A program made the position numbers and the translations under genes. This document shows positions 49,064 through 59,200 of a DNA stretch of 64,000 bases, piece by piece (position 1 is the first letter of the stretch; every line of letters begins with the position of its first letter). Location of the stretch: the NCBI GenBank assembly GCA_030248065.1, contig JASAMV010005483.1, positions 62,001 to 126,000 of the forward strand, read 5' to 3'. The DNA comes from Rhynchonema sp. JSB1_4 (taxonomy: Eukaryota; Nematoda; Chromadorea; Monhysterida; Xyalidae). A model generated the notes under the pieces. That model ran no database searches. It worked only from the letters and a program-made list of their open reading frames with translations, and was not told where the DNA came from.

Positions 49064-51321
49064 ATGGACGAGGGTGAACGCAAAATGCTGGACCAATTCA
49101 AAATGTTTGGTCTTGCTAACGATCTATACGATGTACTGAATGTCATACGCGACATCCGCATCTGCATGTACCTCCTGACCGTCGCTGCCTATCTCGCGTT
49201 GTTGCTCTACGTCATCGTACAGTGCTGTCCGTTAGTAACCTCAGTACCGCTCATGTTTTTTCACAGTTGGCGTTGTGTCACTTATCACGGCTCAGAACAA
49301 CAAGGAAGTCTTTGACTTGTGGGTATGTTCTGACCTGTAAGCATCCAGAATAAAAGCCCAAGCACCAAAACTAGCATACTGTGTTATCAAACTTGTTTAT
49401 CACTTTTTTCGGTGTTGGTTGTCAGCTGTCACTTCGACCGTTGCTACTGCAAAGCTCATCTAAAGCAGATTACAGTGTTTAGATTGGACTTTGTCTGAGA
49501 CTCGGATTAGCCTAGAATTTGTTATCTGAGTTTTATCTGTCCAAACACTGCAGCAACGGCCACGCACCACCGATTTGTGCAACGATCGGGGTGGTCGACC
49601 ACGGCAGTGTGAGCACAGCGAGTGCTGTAAGCAGTACCAGACCCTCCCCTGCAAGACACAAACTGCCCAGCACACGCAAACCAACGTCGCCCCCACCGGT
49701 TAGTCAATAAGGTTACCACCAGTTGCGCCCACAGGCTTGAGCCGTAAGTCTTTATGGCAATACTCTCTGCCGTCACACAGTGAACAATAATGTTGTTCTC
49801 ATAAACCGCTATACTTCTTCATGGTGACCGAGAATAACTGGTTCCGATCATTTCGCCACAAAGAGGCTCAACTGTAGTGCGTTGTGTTCACGCAGATTTG
49901 GCCGATCGGCCAGTCAATTGTAACAAGGGGAGGAGCGGGTGTGGCTGATGACACAACATCGAGGACGGGTGCCGTCATCGTACATTCATCGAGATCCACC
50001 ACTAATTTGGCACTTGGTCGTGCCAGAACTACTTCAATGCGTGAGTGGCAGTTTTCCTGAACTTGCATATGTAGGGTAATCTGCCAATTCGCTTGTTGAC
50101 GGAACACAAGTGCCATAAACTATGGCAGGTCATCTCCAACAGTGCTGTGAGGCACGGACGCCGTCGCATGCAATCAACCGTACTACTGTATATGCATATA
50201 GGTACTTTTGGGCTTACAGGATAAGACCAACACTGTGGCTCGCCTATAGCGCCTGGCCAAACCACTTCTGAAGACAAGCTGCCTTATGTACGCATAGCGC
50301 GCACACAAACTGACATTCTTTTCTTTCACCAATCGCGTCCACTTTCTCTTTGTTCTGCAGGATATGATTTGTTTTCATCGCTGATTATTGAACAGGTGTG
50401 AGGTTTCTAAACGTCTTTCACGATATGCATTATTGTCACGTGTTTTCATGTTCTGTTCACAGTGGTGTGAGTCGGTTTTGCAGATATCACGAGTAGAGAG
50501 GAGCAGCAGCAACAACAACAACAACAACAGACAATTGAGCTTAGCAGCAGCCGAGCGACGCGACATTCAACGGCACGCAAAGGCAGTCAATTGTCGCGCA
50601 CAACGTCGCTGATGAGTGGCGGTGCGGCTGATCTGTCCGATGCACACAAGCAAGTCCGTTTCGGGCATGTCCTTTGCACCGTACACCCGCCCCCATGCTC
50701 GATTTCGGGTCGTCTCCACCTGCGAAATACACATTTGTGTTGTTCATGTGTCATTCGTTCAATGTGATGTATCACGACATTGTGCGTTGTTGTGCACCAC
50801 AGTGTTGTGTAGCTGATCGCTTCGTGATGATGTGTACAGTAGGTGTCCAGAATCAGAATACAGTGTTGAATCCGTCGCGCTGTGTTGTGCCTTTGTGGGT
50901 TCACGCTCACTCTGTAGTACTGTAATGTACATAGCACAACTCGTACCGAGTCGTGGATTTGACCTGACATTGGCCCTAGATTTTTGGTTGGGCTGAGGGT
51001 CAGGGTCATACTGCGGGTTGGGCTTGGATTTAGGCCGGTATACAATTTTTAACACCAATTATAAGCCTGAAGACACCGCCGAGTCGACACCCCCAGCCCC
51101 AGCTGTGCTCCACTCAATCTAAGGTGTGATAAACAACTGAAAGCTGTGAGGGTTTGCAGATGATCGAGCGACTGGTGCGACGTAACGACGTGCATTTGCA
51201 ACGTTACATGTCGATGGAAGGTGACCTGGTCGGAGTGTCAGCCGCTCATCGCCAGGCCTACATTGCTGGCTACACCACGTCCACTTTCGGCCTGATTCAC
51301 GTCGCTGCCACTGGATTGTGA
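49064..51321 (+). CDS. Single-pass membrane protein with polyglutamine tract, not recognised (262 aa)
   Basis: Five exons: 49064-49230, 49554-49698, 49896-50040, 50484-50653, 51160-51321. The phases (2, 0, 1, 0) match at all four junctions with gt...ag borders, and the last exon ends in TGA; total 262 codons. The N-terminus MDEGERKMLDQFKMFGLAND is followed by one strong membrane helix at about residues 35-54 (MYLLTVAAYLALLLYVIVQC). Then comes a long Ser/Thr/Pro/Arg-rich hydrophilic region containing eight consecutive glutamines (SREEQQQQQQQQTIEL, encoded by CAG/CAA). The C-terminus is MIERLVRRNDVHLQRYMSME and a mildly hydrophobic tail (YTTSTFGLIHVAATGL). No signal peptide, enzyme motif or known domain is seen. 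The agreement of five splice phases is the main support; the function is unknown. Confidence 0.6.
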
Positions 51322-52058
51322 TCTCATTTTTTTGGCTTGTCTTTGATACAAACAGCTTACCTACCCATATTTGTTTGGTCGCACATGGTGTCAGGGTATT
51401 TATTGTACAGTATATGGTGTCAGATCGAAAATGGTCTGTTGTTCATGCTTCTGTGCTGAAATGGAGAATAAAAATGAGTTGGCCGACCTCACTTATTTGG
51501 TGTCCGATCGCACTTAATACATATCGTTTTGCACTTCATTTTTTTTCCAACGGGTCACAATGTTTTTTTTCAAAATAAAGTGGAACAGTTTATATCGCCG
51601 TTTACAAAATGAGTCAGTGCGAACCGATTAGACTGTTAGGATTCGACCTTCTGCATATGAAAACAGGAGACAGAATCCGGAGGAACGTGTCGGGACGCAG
51701 AGATACACAGAATGCAAATGCACGCCAGCGGATTCCAACTCACGCACTTTGCCATAGCGTTTCAAAGTGATCGGATGTTGCATTTGCATGTCTACCAGCT
51801 GAGGGAGCCTGAGAGAGTGCTTCATCGTGTTGCCCGCGTCGCTTTATCTTTGTTTTTATATTTCGCTCAAGCCGTGCGTGTCGGTTCGGCTGTAACGGGT
51901 GACAGGCAATCGCAAATAGCAATAGCACACCACTCAAGTCGTAGTACTGTATTCAATACCTGTTTAGCCATTCGTTAACAATGATCATTATTTTATTGCA
52001 ACAGTATTCCAACTTTTCTGCAGTGTTCGCCACCAGAGCCCTCTCCACTTTGGACCCA
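51322..52058. other. Intergenic, nothing recognised
   Basis: About 740 bp between the polyglutamine membrane-protein gene and the small propeptide gene. An aataaagtgg signal at about 51574 may end the upstream transcript. Nothing else is recognised. Confidence 0.4.
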
Positions 52059-52820
52059 ATGTTTCTCTCAACCAAAATGATCCTGCTGCTGGTGGTTGCT
52101 GTGATGCTGTGTTGGCAAAATGACGGCGGGAAAGGTCAGTCATTTTTGTTGTTCAGCGAAGCCACGTTTTCTACTTCATGAAGTGACATGTACGATCAGG
52201 TGCATTCGCACTGACGATGTTTGCACCAGAGTACCAAAGAGTTTGCTTCTAAATTGGACAAAACCGTGTAAAAATATTTGGAAACTGGTCAGGTTCGGTG
52301 TCGGCGTGCATCCAAGGAACCCTGGGGCCGATCCGACCTCGACATCGTGGCCGAACGGACAGACGCGCAAATGAGACGGCGGTTGGTGTGGATCATTATT
52401 GTCCTTGATGTGCACTTGCGAATTTGAACTTATTGCCTTCGCGCTTTTGACCCAGAAATGTAGTGCTTTAGGCTTAGACGCATGCCTCCCAACCCCAACA
52501 ATATGCCTGATTCTGAGGGCGGGCTTAGGTTGAATCCGGAAATCGGAATCCGGAATTATTTCCGGAAAACGCATTATTTTTGCATGTAAATTCTTGCGTT
52601 TTCCGGAAGTATTTCCGGAACCCAGAAATGTTTTGCATTTTTGTATGCAAATTATTTCCGGGTTCCAGATTCCGGATTTAACTTAAGTTCGCCCTAAGCC
52701 GAAACGGAACCAAGCACATAACTGTCTATTGCTCCAGGTGTCAGACCCAAACCTGCCCAGAAACGGCGAAGATCATTTTTCGGGAAAAGAATAAACTCGC
52801 ACAGTGGTGGAATGATGTGA
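52059..52820 (+). CDS. Small secreted propeptide, possible neuropeptide precursor (52 aa)
   Basis: Two exons, 52059-52134 (AAA G|gtcagt) and 52738-52820 (after gctccag), joined in phase 1 and ending ATG ATG TGA. The N-terminus is a short signal-peptide-like segment (MILLLVVAVMLCW, with an upstream alternative Met at 52059; the inner Met is at 52077). The second exon gives GVRPKPAQ, KRRR, SFFGKR, INSHSGGMM. Polybasic KRRR followed by SFF and then Gly-Lys-Arg is the arrangement used for prohormone cleavage with C-terminal amidation, and the position just after a signal peptide recalls small amidated-peptide precursors. The tripeptide between the basic sites would be very short unless KRRR is left uncut. 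Known families are not matched. A chance open frame cannot be excluded, because only two splice borders and 52 residues support it. Confidence 0.4.
52516..52695. repeat. Inverted-repeat element in the propeptide intron
   Basis: Begins AGGGCGGGCTTAGGTTGAAT and ends with the inverted, slightly diverged ATTTAACTTAAGTTCGCCCT. Inside are several CCGGAA/TTCCGG motifs arranged as nested palindromes (tccggaattatttccgga). About 180 bp, no coding capacity and no clear target duplication. Confidence 0.55.
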
Positions 52821-54189
52821 CTGAAATTAAAATGAGCAAATTCTGTATGAAATTGGAAAATGTGCAAATGAAGTTTTCACGATGCTATGCCTTGCGATTT
52901 CTGAAAGTCTGGCAAAATCATGTGGGCCAGGGTCACCATGAAACTGCTGCGAATTATATATTTTGGCCGGCCCATATTTTATTCATATGCACATTTGAAT
53001 TTATAACCGTGCTTCACTTGACTGAATATGAAAGATGAAACAAAGCATAAAGATAAAGCCGAAACAAATTGGAATATCGCTACAGAAGAGTAAAAAAGAT
53101 CGGTCTCCTGCACGTTTGCTGCCGCATTTTGGAAACCCCACCCGAGCTGCAGCCCGAGCTCGTACACAGCAACCGAAAACGGCTGAAAATGGGGGCTTAT
53201 GATTAGTCTTTGCTTGGGTGCATCCTAAGACTAAGAACATGCGCAACTGTCGTGGCGTCAAGACTGACAATATGCCACGGTACCTGACCGAGGAGTGGTG
53301 GCAAACAACAACAGCAATGACCGGACAGGCCGAGAGAAGCAAACACGAATTCCAGGCGTTCCTCGAAACCATGACTACCAATCACTGAAAAGTCACACCT
53401 AACCCCTTGACTTCGGTCTCCTTACCCTGACCCAACGATTGAGAGATAGAAATCTTCACGAGCGCATTCATGTCCATTTTTTCTCTGGGCTAGTTGCTAG
53501 GCTTTGACTTGGGCTTTGTTTCAGGCTTAGTCTAAACAAGCAAGCAAGCTCTTAGCTTATTCTAGTTACCGGCAGTTGGAGGGGGAAAAGGCTCCACTCC
53601 TCCAAGATCAATTTACGATTTTGTGATAAGGCTCAGGGTTTGATGTGGCCAGCCAAGCCTAATAATAACGGATTCTTTAGCCTGGCATTTCTTCCACCCA
53701 CTGTCCTGAGGGTGAGGTTGACCAATAAGCGTGGCGGGACTGCACGCGTCGTGATGATGTGCAGGCCTGATCTGCAGGCAAATTCAAATATTTTATTCTC
53801 GCGTATTTCTTTCGATAATCTGGGATAACACAGCGGCTTGGATCGATCACACAACGCACACGAAGCCATCAAGCAAGGTTCGTATGGTGGATGGGGATGG
53901 GACGATGTATAAAACGGTGTTTGGTCACGAACACGTTGATCATTTGATGGTTATTGTATTGTAATAATGGTTGACGACAAAGCCACGTCGGCCAAATCAC
54001 TCAAAACTCATTTATTTCAGACTGTCACGGCCCTGCGACTGCGACAAGCGAAGAAAAGACGAAACGCCTTTTTTACTGTTGTGCTGTTTAATATTTATTG
54101 AAATCGGGATCGGCTGTTGCTGGTTTTCGTTTTTATCTGTGTATTCTGCTGAACAAATCAACGTTTTGATTGCGCCCGAAGTCGTCTTG
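52821..54189. other. Mostly non-coding; one small open frame
   Basis: About 1.4 kb. One short frame at 53239-53388 is listed separately. A TTAGGC-like patch (caggcttagtct) occurs near 53523. No further exon or repeat end is supported. Confidence 0.4.
53239..53388 (+). CDS. Short open frame, perhaps a terminal exon (49 aa)
   Basis: An ATG-initiated frame of 49 codons ending in TGA. The frame is open from 53203, so it could equally be a last exon spliced in after catcctaag. The sequence is hydrophilic with a protein-like composition (MRNCRGVKTDNMPRYLTEEW, then WQTTTAMTGQAERSKHEFQA, ending FLETMTTNH). No family is recognised and no upstream exon could be tied to it. Confidence 0.25.
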   Translation: MRNCRGVKTDNMPRYLTEEWWQTTTAMTGQAERSKHEFQAFLETMTTNH

Positions 54190-54549
54190 TTTCAACGGTT
54201 GGTGTGTGTGGGGGGAGGCTCTATTCCGGCTCCGGGGGGTCTATTAATTCTCTGACCCAAACCAAAAAATTGTTCCCAAAAATACGCCCAAAACCCCGAA
54301 AAAGGGGTTTGAAACGATGTTTTTTCGCTTACAATCGCATTCATTCGTGTCTGTTCGTCAATAAATAAGAGGCGTGCTCTCAACGAACAACAAACGTGCA
54401 TAAATGTACCTGTGCAGAACTATCAAGCTTTAATGCACTACTGTATGGGTGATGTTACTTAAGAGGGGCTTTATTCCGGGGGGCGCTATTAATTCACTGA
54501 ACCCTTTTTGGGGGCTATTCCGAGGGGGGCTGTATTTAGGTTTTTACGG
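54190..54549. mobile_element. Family D element, left end lost
   Basis: Family D body lines (ggggaggctctattccgg, gtgtctgttcgtcaataaataagag, cactactgtatgggtgatg) lead to the right end TATTTAGGTTTTTACGG at 54549 followed by TA. The CCGTAAAAACC left end is missing. A T/C-rich boundary near 54190 marks the junction with unique sequence. Confidence 0.6.
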
Positions 54550-54604
54550 TATGTCTATGTATGTGCGCCCACCTGATCCAAGACCCATCCCTCCAGCGTA
54601 TTTC

Positions 54605-55243
54605 CCGTAAGAACCTAAATACAAGGGGGGCTCCAGTGTAGTTCCTGGGGGAGGGGGTCCCCCCTAAGGTACACTAACCGCCGCGACCAAGATACACTAA
54701 CCGCCTCAATTTTTGCCTAAAATGGGCATTTTTAGGCCTAAAATGGGCATTTTAGGCCTAAAAAGTGATGTTTCGGTGAATGATGTCAAAAGTCGTCAAA
54801 ATACCCCTCAAAAAGTGACTTTTTCCTGAATTTGGGTCTTCCCCCCCAGGGAGGTACACTAACCGCCGCACGGAAAAAAGGGGTAGGTACACTAACCGCC
54901 GCGCCGGACCAGGAACTACACTGGGGGCTCTTTTGGGCCCCATTAATCGACTGACCCGAATCCGAACAATTGTTCCCAGAAATTCCCCAAGCCTGAAACC
55001 AATGAAAAAGATGTGTGAAAGGATGTCTTTTCGCTTACAATCGCATTTATTCGTGTTTATTCATCAATAAGGTGCGTATTATATGCTCTAAACGAACAAC
55101 AAACATGCATATATATGTACCTGTGCACAACTATCAAGACTTAATACACTACTGTATGGGGGATTTCATTTACTGACTGACCCCTTTTTGTGGGCTGTAT
55201 TATGGGGGCTCTATTCCGGGGGGCTGTATTTAGGTTTTTACGG
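54605..55243. mobile_element. Family D element with nested family F
   Basis: Left end CCGTAAGAACCTAAATACAA at 54605 and right end TATTTAGGTTTTTACGG at 55243, the latter followed by TA; the left flank reads TC, so one TA has changed. Interior lines match the other D copies (cattaatcgactgacccg, cttaatacactactgtatgg). A family F element is inserted at 54634. Without it D is about 350 bp. Confidence 0.7.
54634..54923. mobile_element. hAT-like MITE, family F, copy 3
   Basis: Ends CAGTGTAGTTCCTGG and CCAGGAACTACACTG. Flanks share GGGGCTC immediately on both sides (7 bp; the eighth base differs or lies in a G run). Internal micro-repeat is TACACTAACCGCCGC, the same motif as in the 26.5-kb copy in the other orientation. 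At 290 bp it is shorter than the other two. Confidence 0.8.
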
Positions 55244-55298
55244 TATGGGGGAAAATCCGGGGTGGGTAGGTAGGGGGTAGTGTACCTGGCAGCACCAG

Positions 55299-55531
55299 CA
55301 GTGCTGTCATGGCTGGGGGCCCAAAGGTACAATACCTCGCCCTCGCCGGTACGGTGTGTGTGTGTGTGTGTGGCCCCCCGCCCTGAGGTACAGTGTCTCC
55401 TCCAATTTTTCCAAAATTTCACCCCATAACCCATAAATGTTGAACTCCCACGAGACCAGTATGGTACAATATCTCCTCCTGAAATTCCTTCCTTGGGGGC
55501 GGGCGGCGCGGAATCCCCAGCCACTAACCTG
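55299..55531. repeat. Possible decayed GTGTGGCT-end element
   Basis: CAGTGCTGTCATGGCTGGGG at 55299 and CCCCAGCCACTAACCTG at 55531 resemble the ends of the elements at 15111, 15975 and 16878, but the flanking 8-mers do not match. A (GT)n run lies at about 55356-55372. Confidence 0.4.
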
Positions 55532-55602
55532 ATCGGATTTCCTTTGCAAATGTTGGTCGGAGAGGGCCGGTGTACTATTTCAGTGCTCTTTGAGTCTTAG
55601 TC

Positions 55603-56150
55603 TTAAAGGGTGTGTCTAACGTCTCTTAACCCCATGTTTTATGAGGTGCAATCGAAAGATGACCTCGACATGCCGGCGTGTGCAAAAAACCGCGTCTTGT
55701 AACTCGCTAAATCGCGAAATCTTGAGGGTTACTTTTCGAATTAAATCAATTTCCGGACACAAAACTCCAGGCGCTTTTGAGTGGGAGCTACTCACGTTTG
55801 GCATTATTCTGCTGAAACATTGCATGTTTAAGCGCGGCTCAGCCGCCTATACAATGCACGTAGACGCTCAACACACACCGCTCTGGCTGCTGACTTGACT
55901 GTGGACACAATGAATGTTTCATTTAACACATAGAAGCTGGTTTGTGTGTGTTTCGCATCGCAGCTTTTTTCCGTCAGCTCAGTCTGAATTTTGTGTCCGG
56001 AAATTGATTTAATTCGAAAAGTAACCCTCAAGATTTCGCGATTTGGCTAGTTAGAAGACGCGGGTTTTTGCACACGGCGGCCTTTCGAGGTCATCTTTCA
56101 ATTCCACCCAACAAAACATGGGGTTAGGAGACGTTAGACACACCCTTTAA
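55603..56150. mobile_element. 548-bp MITE with TTAA ends and long inverted arms
   Basis: Starts TTAAAGGGTGTGTCTAACGT and ends ACGTTAGACACACCCTTTAA. The arms are about 165 bp each (55603-55767 and 55987-56150) with strong identity, for example gatttcgcgattt / aaatcgcgaaatc and gaattaaatcaatttccgg in opposite directions. The loop of about 220 bp is unique. TTAA at both ends is the piggyBac-type target. It lies 81 bp upstream of the chitin-binding gene's start codon, where it could affect that gene's promoter. Confidence 0.8.
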
Positions 56151-56231
56151 GGCTCCAGTCCTATTAACCGCCATAATGGCGTAAGGCAAAAAAGACACAG
56201 CCTGATATTCTGCAATTTTCAGGCGGGCACA

Positions 56232-59200
56232 ATGCAGCCGTTTTTGAAGAATTTGTGCGCCGCCATACTATGGCTTTCTGTCGCATCAACAAATGCTCAA
56301 GAAGGACGAGGTGCTCAGGGAGCGCGAGCTAATGGTCTGTCAGCTAATTCAGTTTTTTAATGGACAATGTACAGACTAAAGCTAGAGTAGTTTTCAGACA
56401 GATGTTTACGACTTCGTGCTGGCGTTTACGGTTCGCAATGCGATGAACAATACTTAATTTGTTCTCCGTCTAATGAGGGCGCCGTTTACCACTGTGCCGA
56501 CGGCACCAGATTCGACACGAACAAGGGCTTGTGTACGGTTCAGCCAAACTGCGTTCGACCACCTCCTGGTACGTCGACCGTTTTTCGCTCAATTGACAGC
56601 GCTGTCTGTTGTTTGGTTTTACTTGCACCTTGCAACGCACGCTATGGTTGTGTGTCGAGTCGAGTTGCACCAAGAATTTTTTTCAAAAGCAAAAATTCTG
56701 GGTGGGTGCAAATTGCCCGTTGAATCTATACTTCTTCCATTCACAGCACAAGGTGCAAATCTCACGCGGTAAATTTGAAAAAAAACGTTGGTTCCAGTCG
56801 ATTTCGACTGCTCTAATCTTGACAACGGCGACTACGCGTTTGAGCGTCGTTCGTGTCGTGCCGACTACGTTGCGTGCTCGAACGGCATCGCGTATCAACA
56901 GAATTGTGCCGCCGGTACCAGATTCGATCCCAATCCGGCCGTCAGACGATGCGAGAACCCGTCGTTCATCGCTGTCTGTGGCGGCACTGTTACCGGTCAG
57001 TTTCTCAGCTTAGATGAGACACGGGATTGACCACACGTGTTGATTTTGAACCACGGTATGTAATCGGGCATGTACCATGTTGGCCGAGGCCGCCATGGAA
57101 CACGCGTGCAACTAATGGCCAACACACTGCTGTCCAGATACGCACGCTATACGCACAGGGCGATCTCTACTCTGATTCTGTTCTCTTGATTCACTTCTGA
57201 CCCACTCCTCCGCTTTCCTGCATATCGCATTTCAAACTAGGGTCCAACGTGACCTGAGTGAGAAGTTCAGCTGCTCAATTGGTGTGGAGCAACGTTTTGC
57301 ACAAAGATAGCGATGGGGAAACAACGGACCGAAATTCACAAATTTACTAATGTTCTAGTGGCACCAACGGGCCCTCCGCCGGTCGACTTCGACTGCCCTG
57401 CACCATACGGCACGTTCCCACACGCCTCGTTGTTATGTTCGGCCATCTACTACGTGTGCACGGCTGGCGTTGCCGATCAGATGACGTGTGATGCTGGACA
57501 ATTGTTTGACACCACCGTTGGCAGGTGTCAATCCCAGGACATTGTCATCGGATGCGGTTGGTCTTTTAGTTATCCGGAGGTGGGCGAGAATATCTTTGGT
57601 GGTGCAGCCTCTTGCATCATTTCCGGAAATTTTGACGTTCCCGGTTCGAAGGAAGAAAAATGGAAGGTTCCCGGTAAAATGGAGCGCAGCGGAAAGTGTT
57701 TCTGCCGCACCTGCTGCACCCCTCGTGCACGTATGGTCTGATCCCAGTTTGGATTGATCTCCGCCCCCTTTCCAAAACAAAACTATCTGTAGGAAAAATT
57801 GGAAATCTGCGGCACCTGGGTCTCATTTGAAATAAAAAAAACCTGAAATGCATGCATTGGCACCTGCCATTCTATTTGGGGGCGGCCTGTCGTTTTGAGG
57901 TATGTGAACGCTGTGCCAGCCCGAGCGTACTTGAATGCGAGCCTGAATTAGCAAGGTAAACTGTGACACATTCTTTTGCAGCATTCGACTGTACGAATCG
58001 TCCAAATGGCATGTACGGTCTGGGCTGCAGTCAGATGTTCTGGTGGTGTTGGGATGGCAGCGCGTCCAAACACTCGTGTGTCACTGGACTGTATTTCGAT
58101 GCCGACTATAACGAGTGCACGTTCAGGTCAGTGGTGGTCCGGGTGGTAGACATAGATAGCTGAAGGGGTCCAGCTCGGTAGACATGGCTGGCCGGGTATT
58201 TGAGGGTATTGGTCCAGAGGTCGAAATTTGCGCTTATAAAGCTAGGCATTTTGCACAAAAATCAAACACTTTTTGTCCGGACATGGAAGACATGGATAGA
58301 TGTGCTTTGGGGGATAGATTTTTTAGACATAATAGGTAGCTAACCCAGGTTTGTTGCGGTATTAGTCTCATACTACCCCCTACAACTATTCAGGTGGGAA
58401 TGGAAATAATGTGGGATTCGAGTTCTTTTTATGAACCCCAGTAGCGTGCGTTGCACTTACAGATCGCATGTTGTGGCTTGTGGCGGACGTCGACCGACAA
58501 CCACCACGGCGATCACCCTCGCTCAACCAACTACTGCGCGTTAGTGCCCGAATTGTTTTGCGTTCAAGGATAAGCTGGTTGTTCTGTCCCCTTTACGCCA
58601 CTATATTCTGTGTTCAATTGTCCATAAGATGTCAACATGATGTAAACTTTCCGAAAATCTTTGTAGCCGATTTTGATTGTGCGACGGCCGGTGAGGGCGA
58701 CCACGCATTGTTGGACGGTGATTGTGGCAGCGACTTCATTACGTGCACCAACGGCCAGCCAATTCTGCGTCAATGTCCGTCTGCTTTGAGATTCGATCCG
58801 GCTCAGGGCCGATGCGAACGCGCCATTCTGATCACTGTCTGTGGTGGAACGCCTGGTAAGTCGACCTTCGCTACAGTATGTTTGTATATCAATATGACTT
58901 CGTAGAATGCGCCTGCGGGTGCTGCGACTTTTGGGTTTGGCGGCCTCGCTCTTGATCGGGCTGCAGGTCCAAAAGTTACGGAATACGAATATGGTCAACC
59001 GCAAAATCCACAAGTACACAGTTTGTGAGCAATTGATTGCAGATTTCTGCGCTAGCCGTGTCAATGGCGATTACGAATCGTCTGGGTGTGCGCGTGTGTA
59101 CATCCAATGTTGGGCGGGACAGGCGACCGAACGGCAATGCCCGAACGGCCAGGTGTTCGATGGGGAAACGAAACTGTGCGCCGCCGCTGCGTCTGTCGCT

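Noticed and set aside
50362..50396. Possible 35-bp exon (YDLFSSLIIEQ) in the polyglutamine gene
   Set aside because: It has good borders, but including it breaks the phase to the following exon, whereas skipping it keeps phase.
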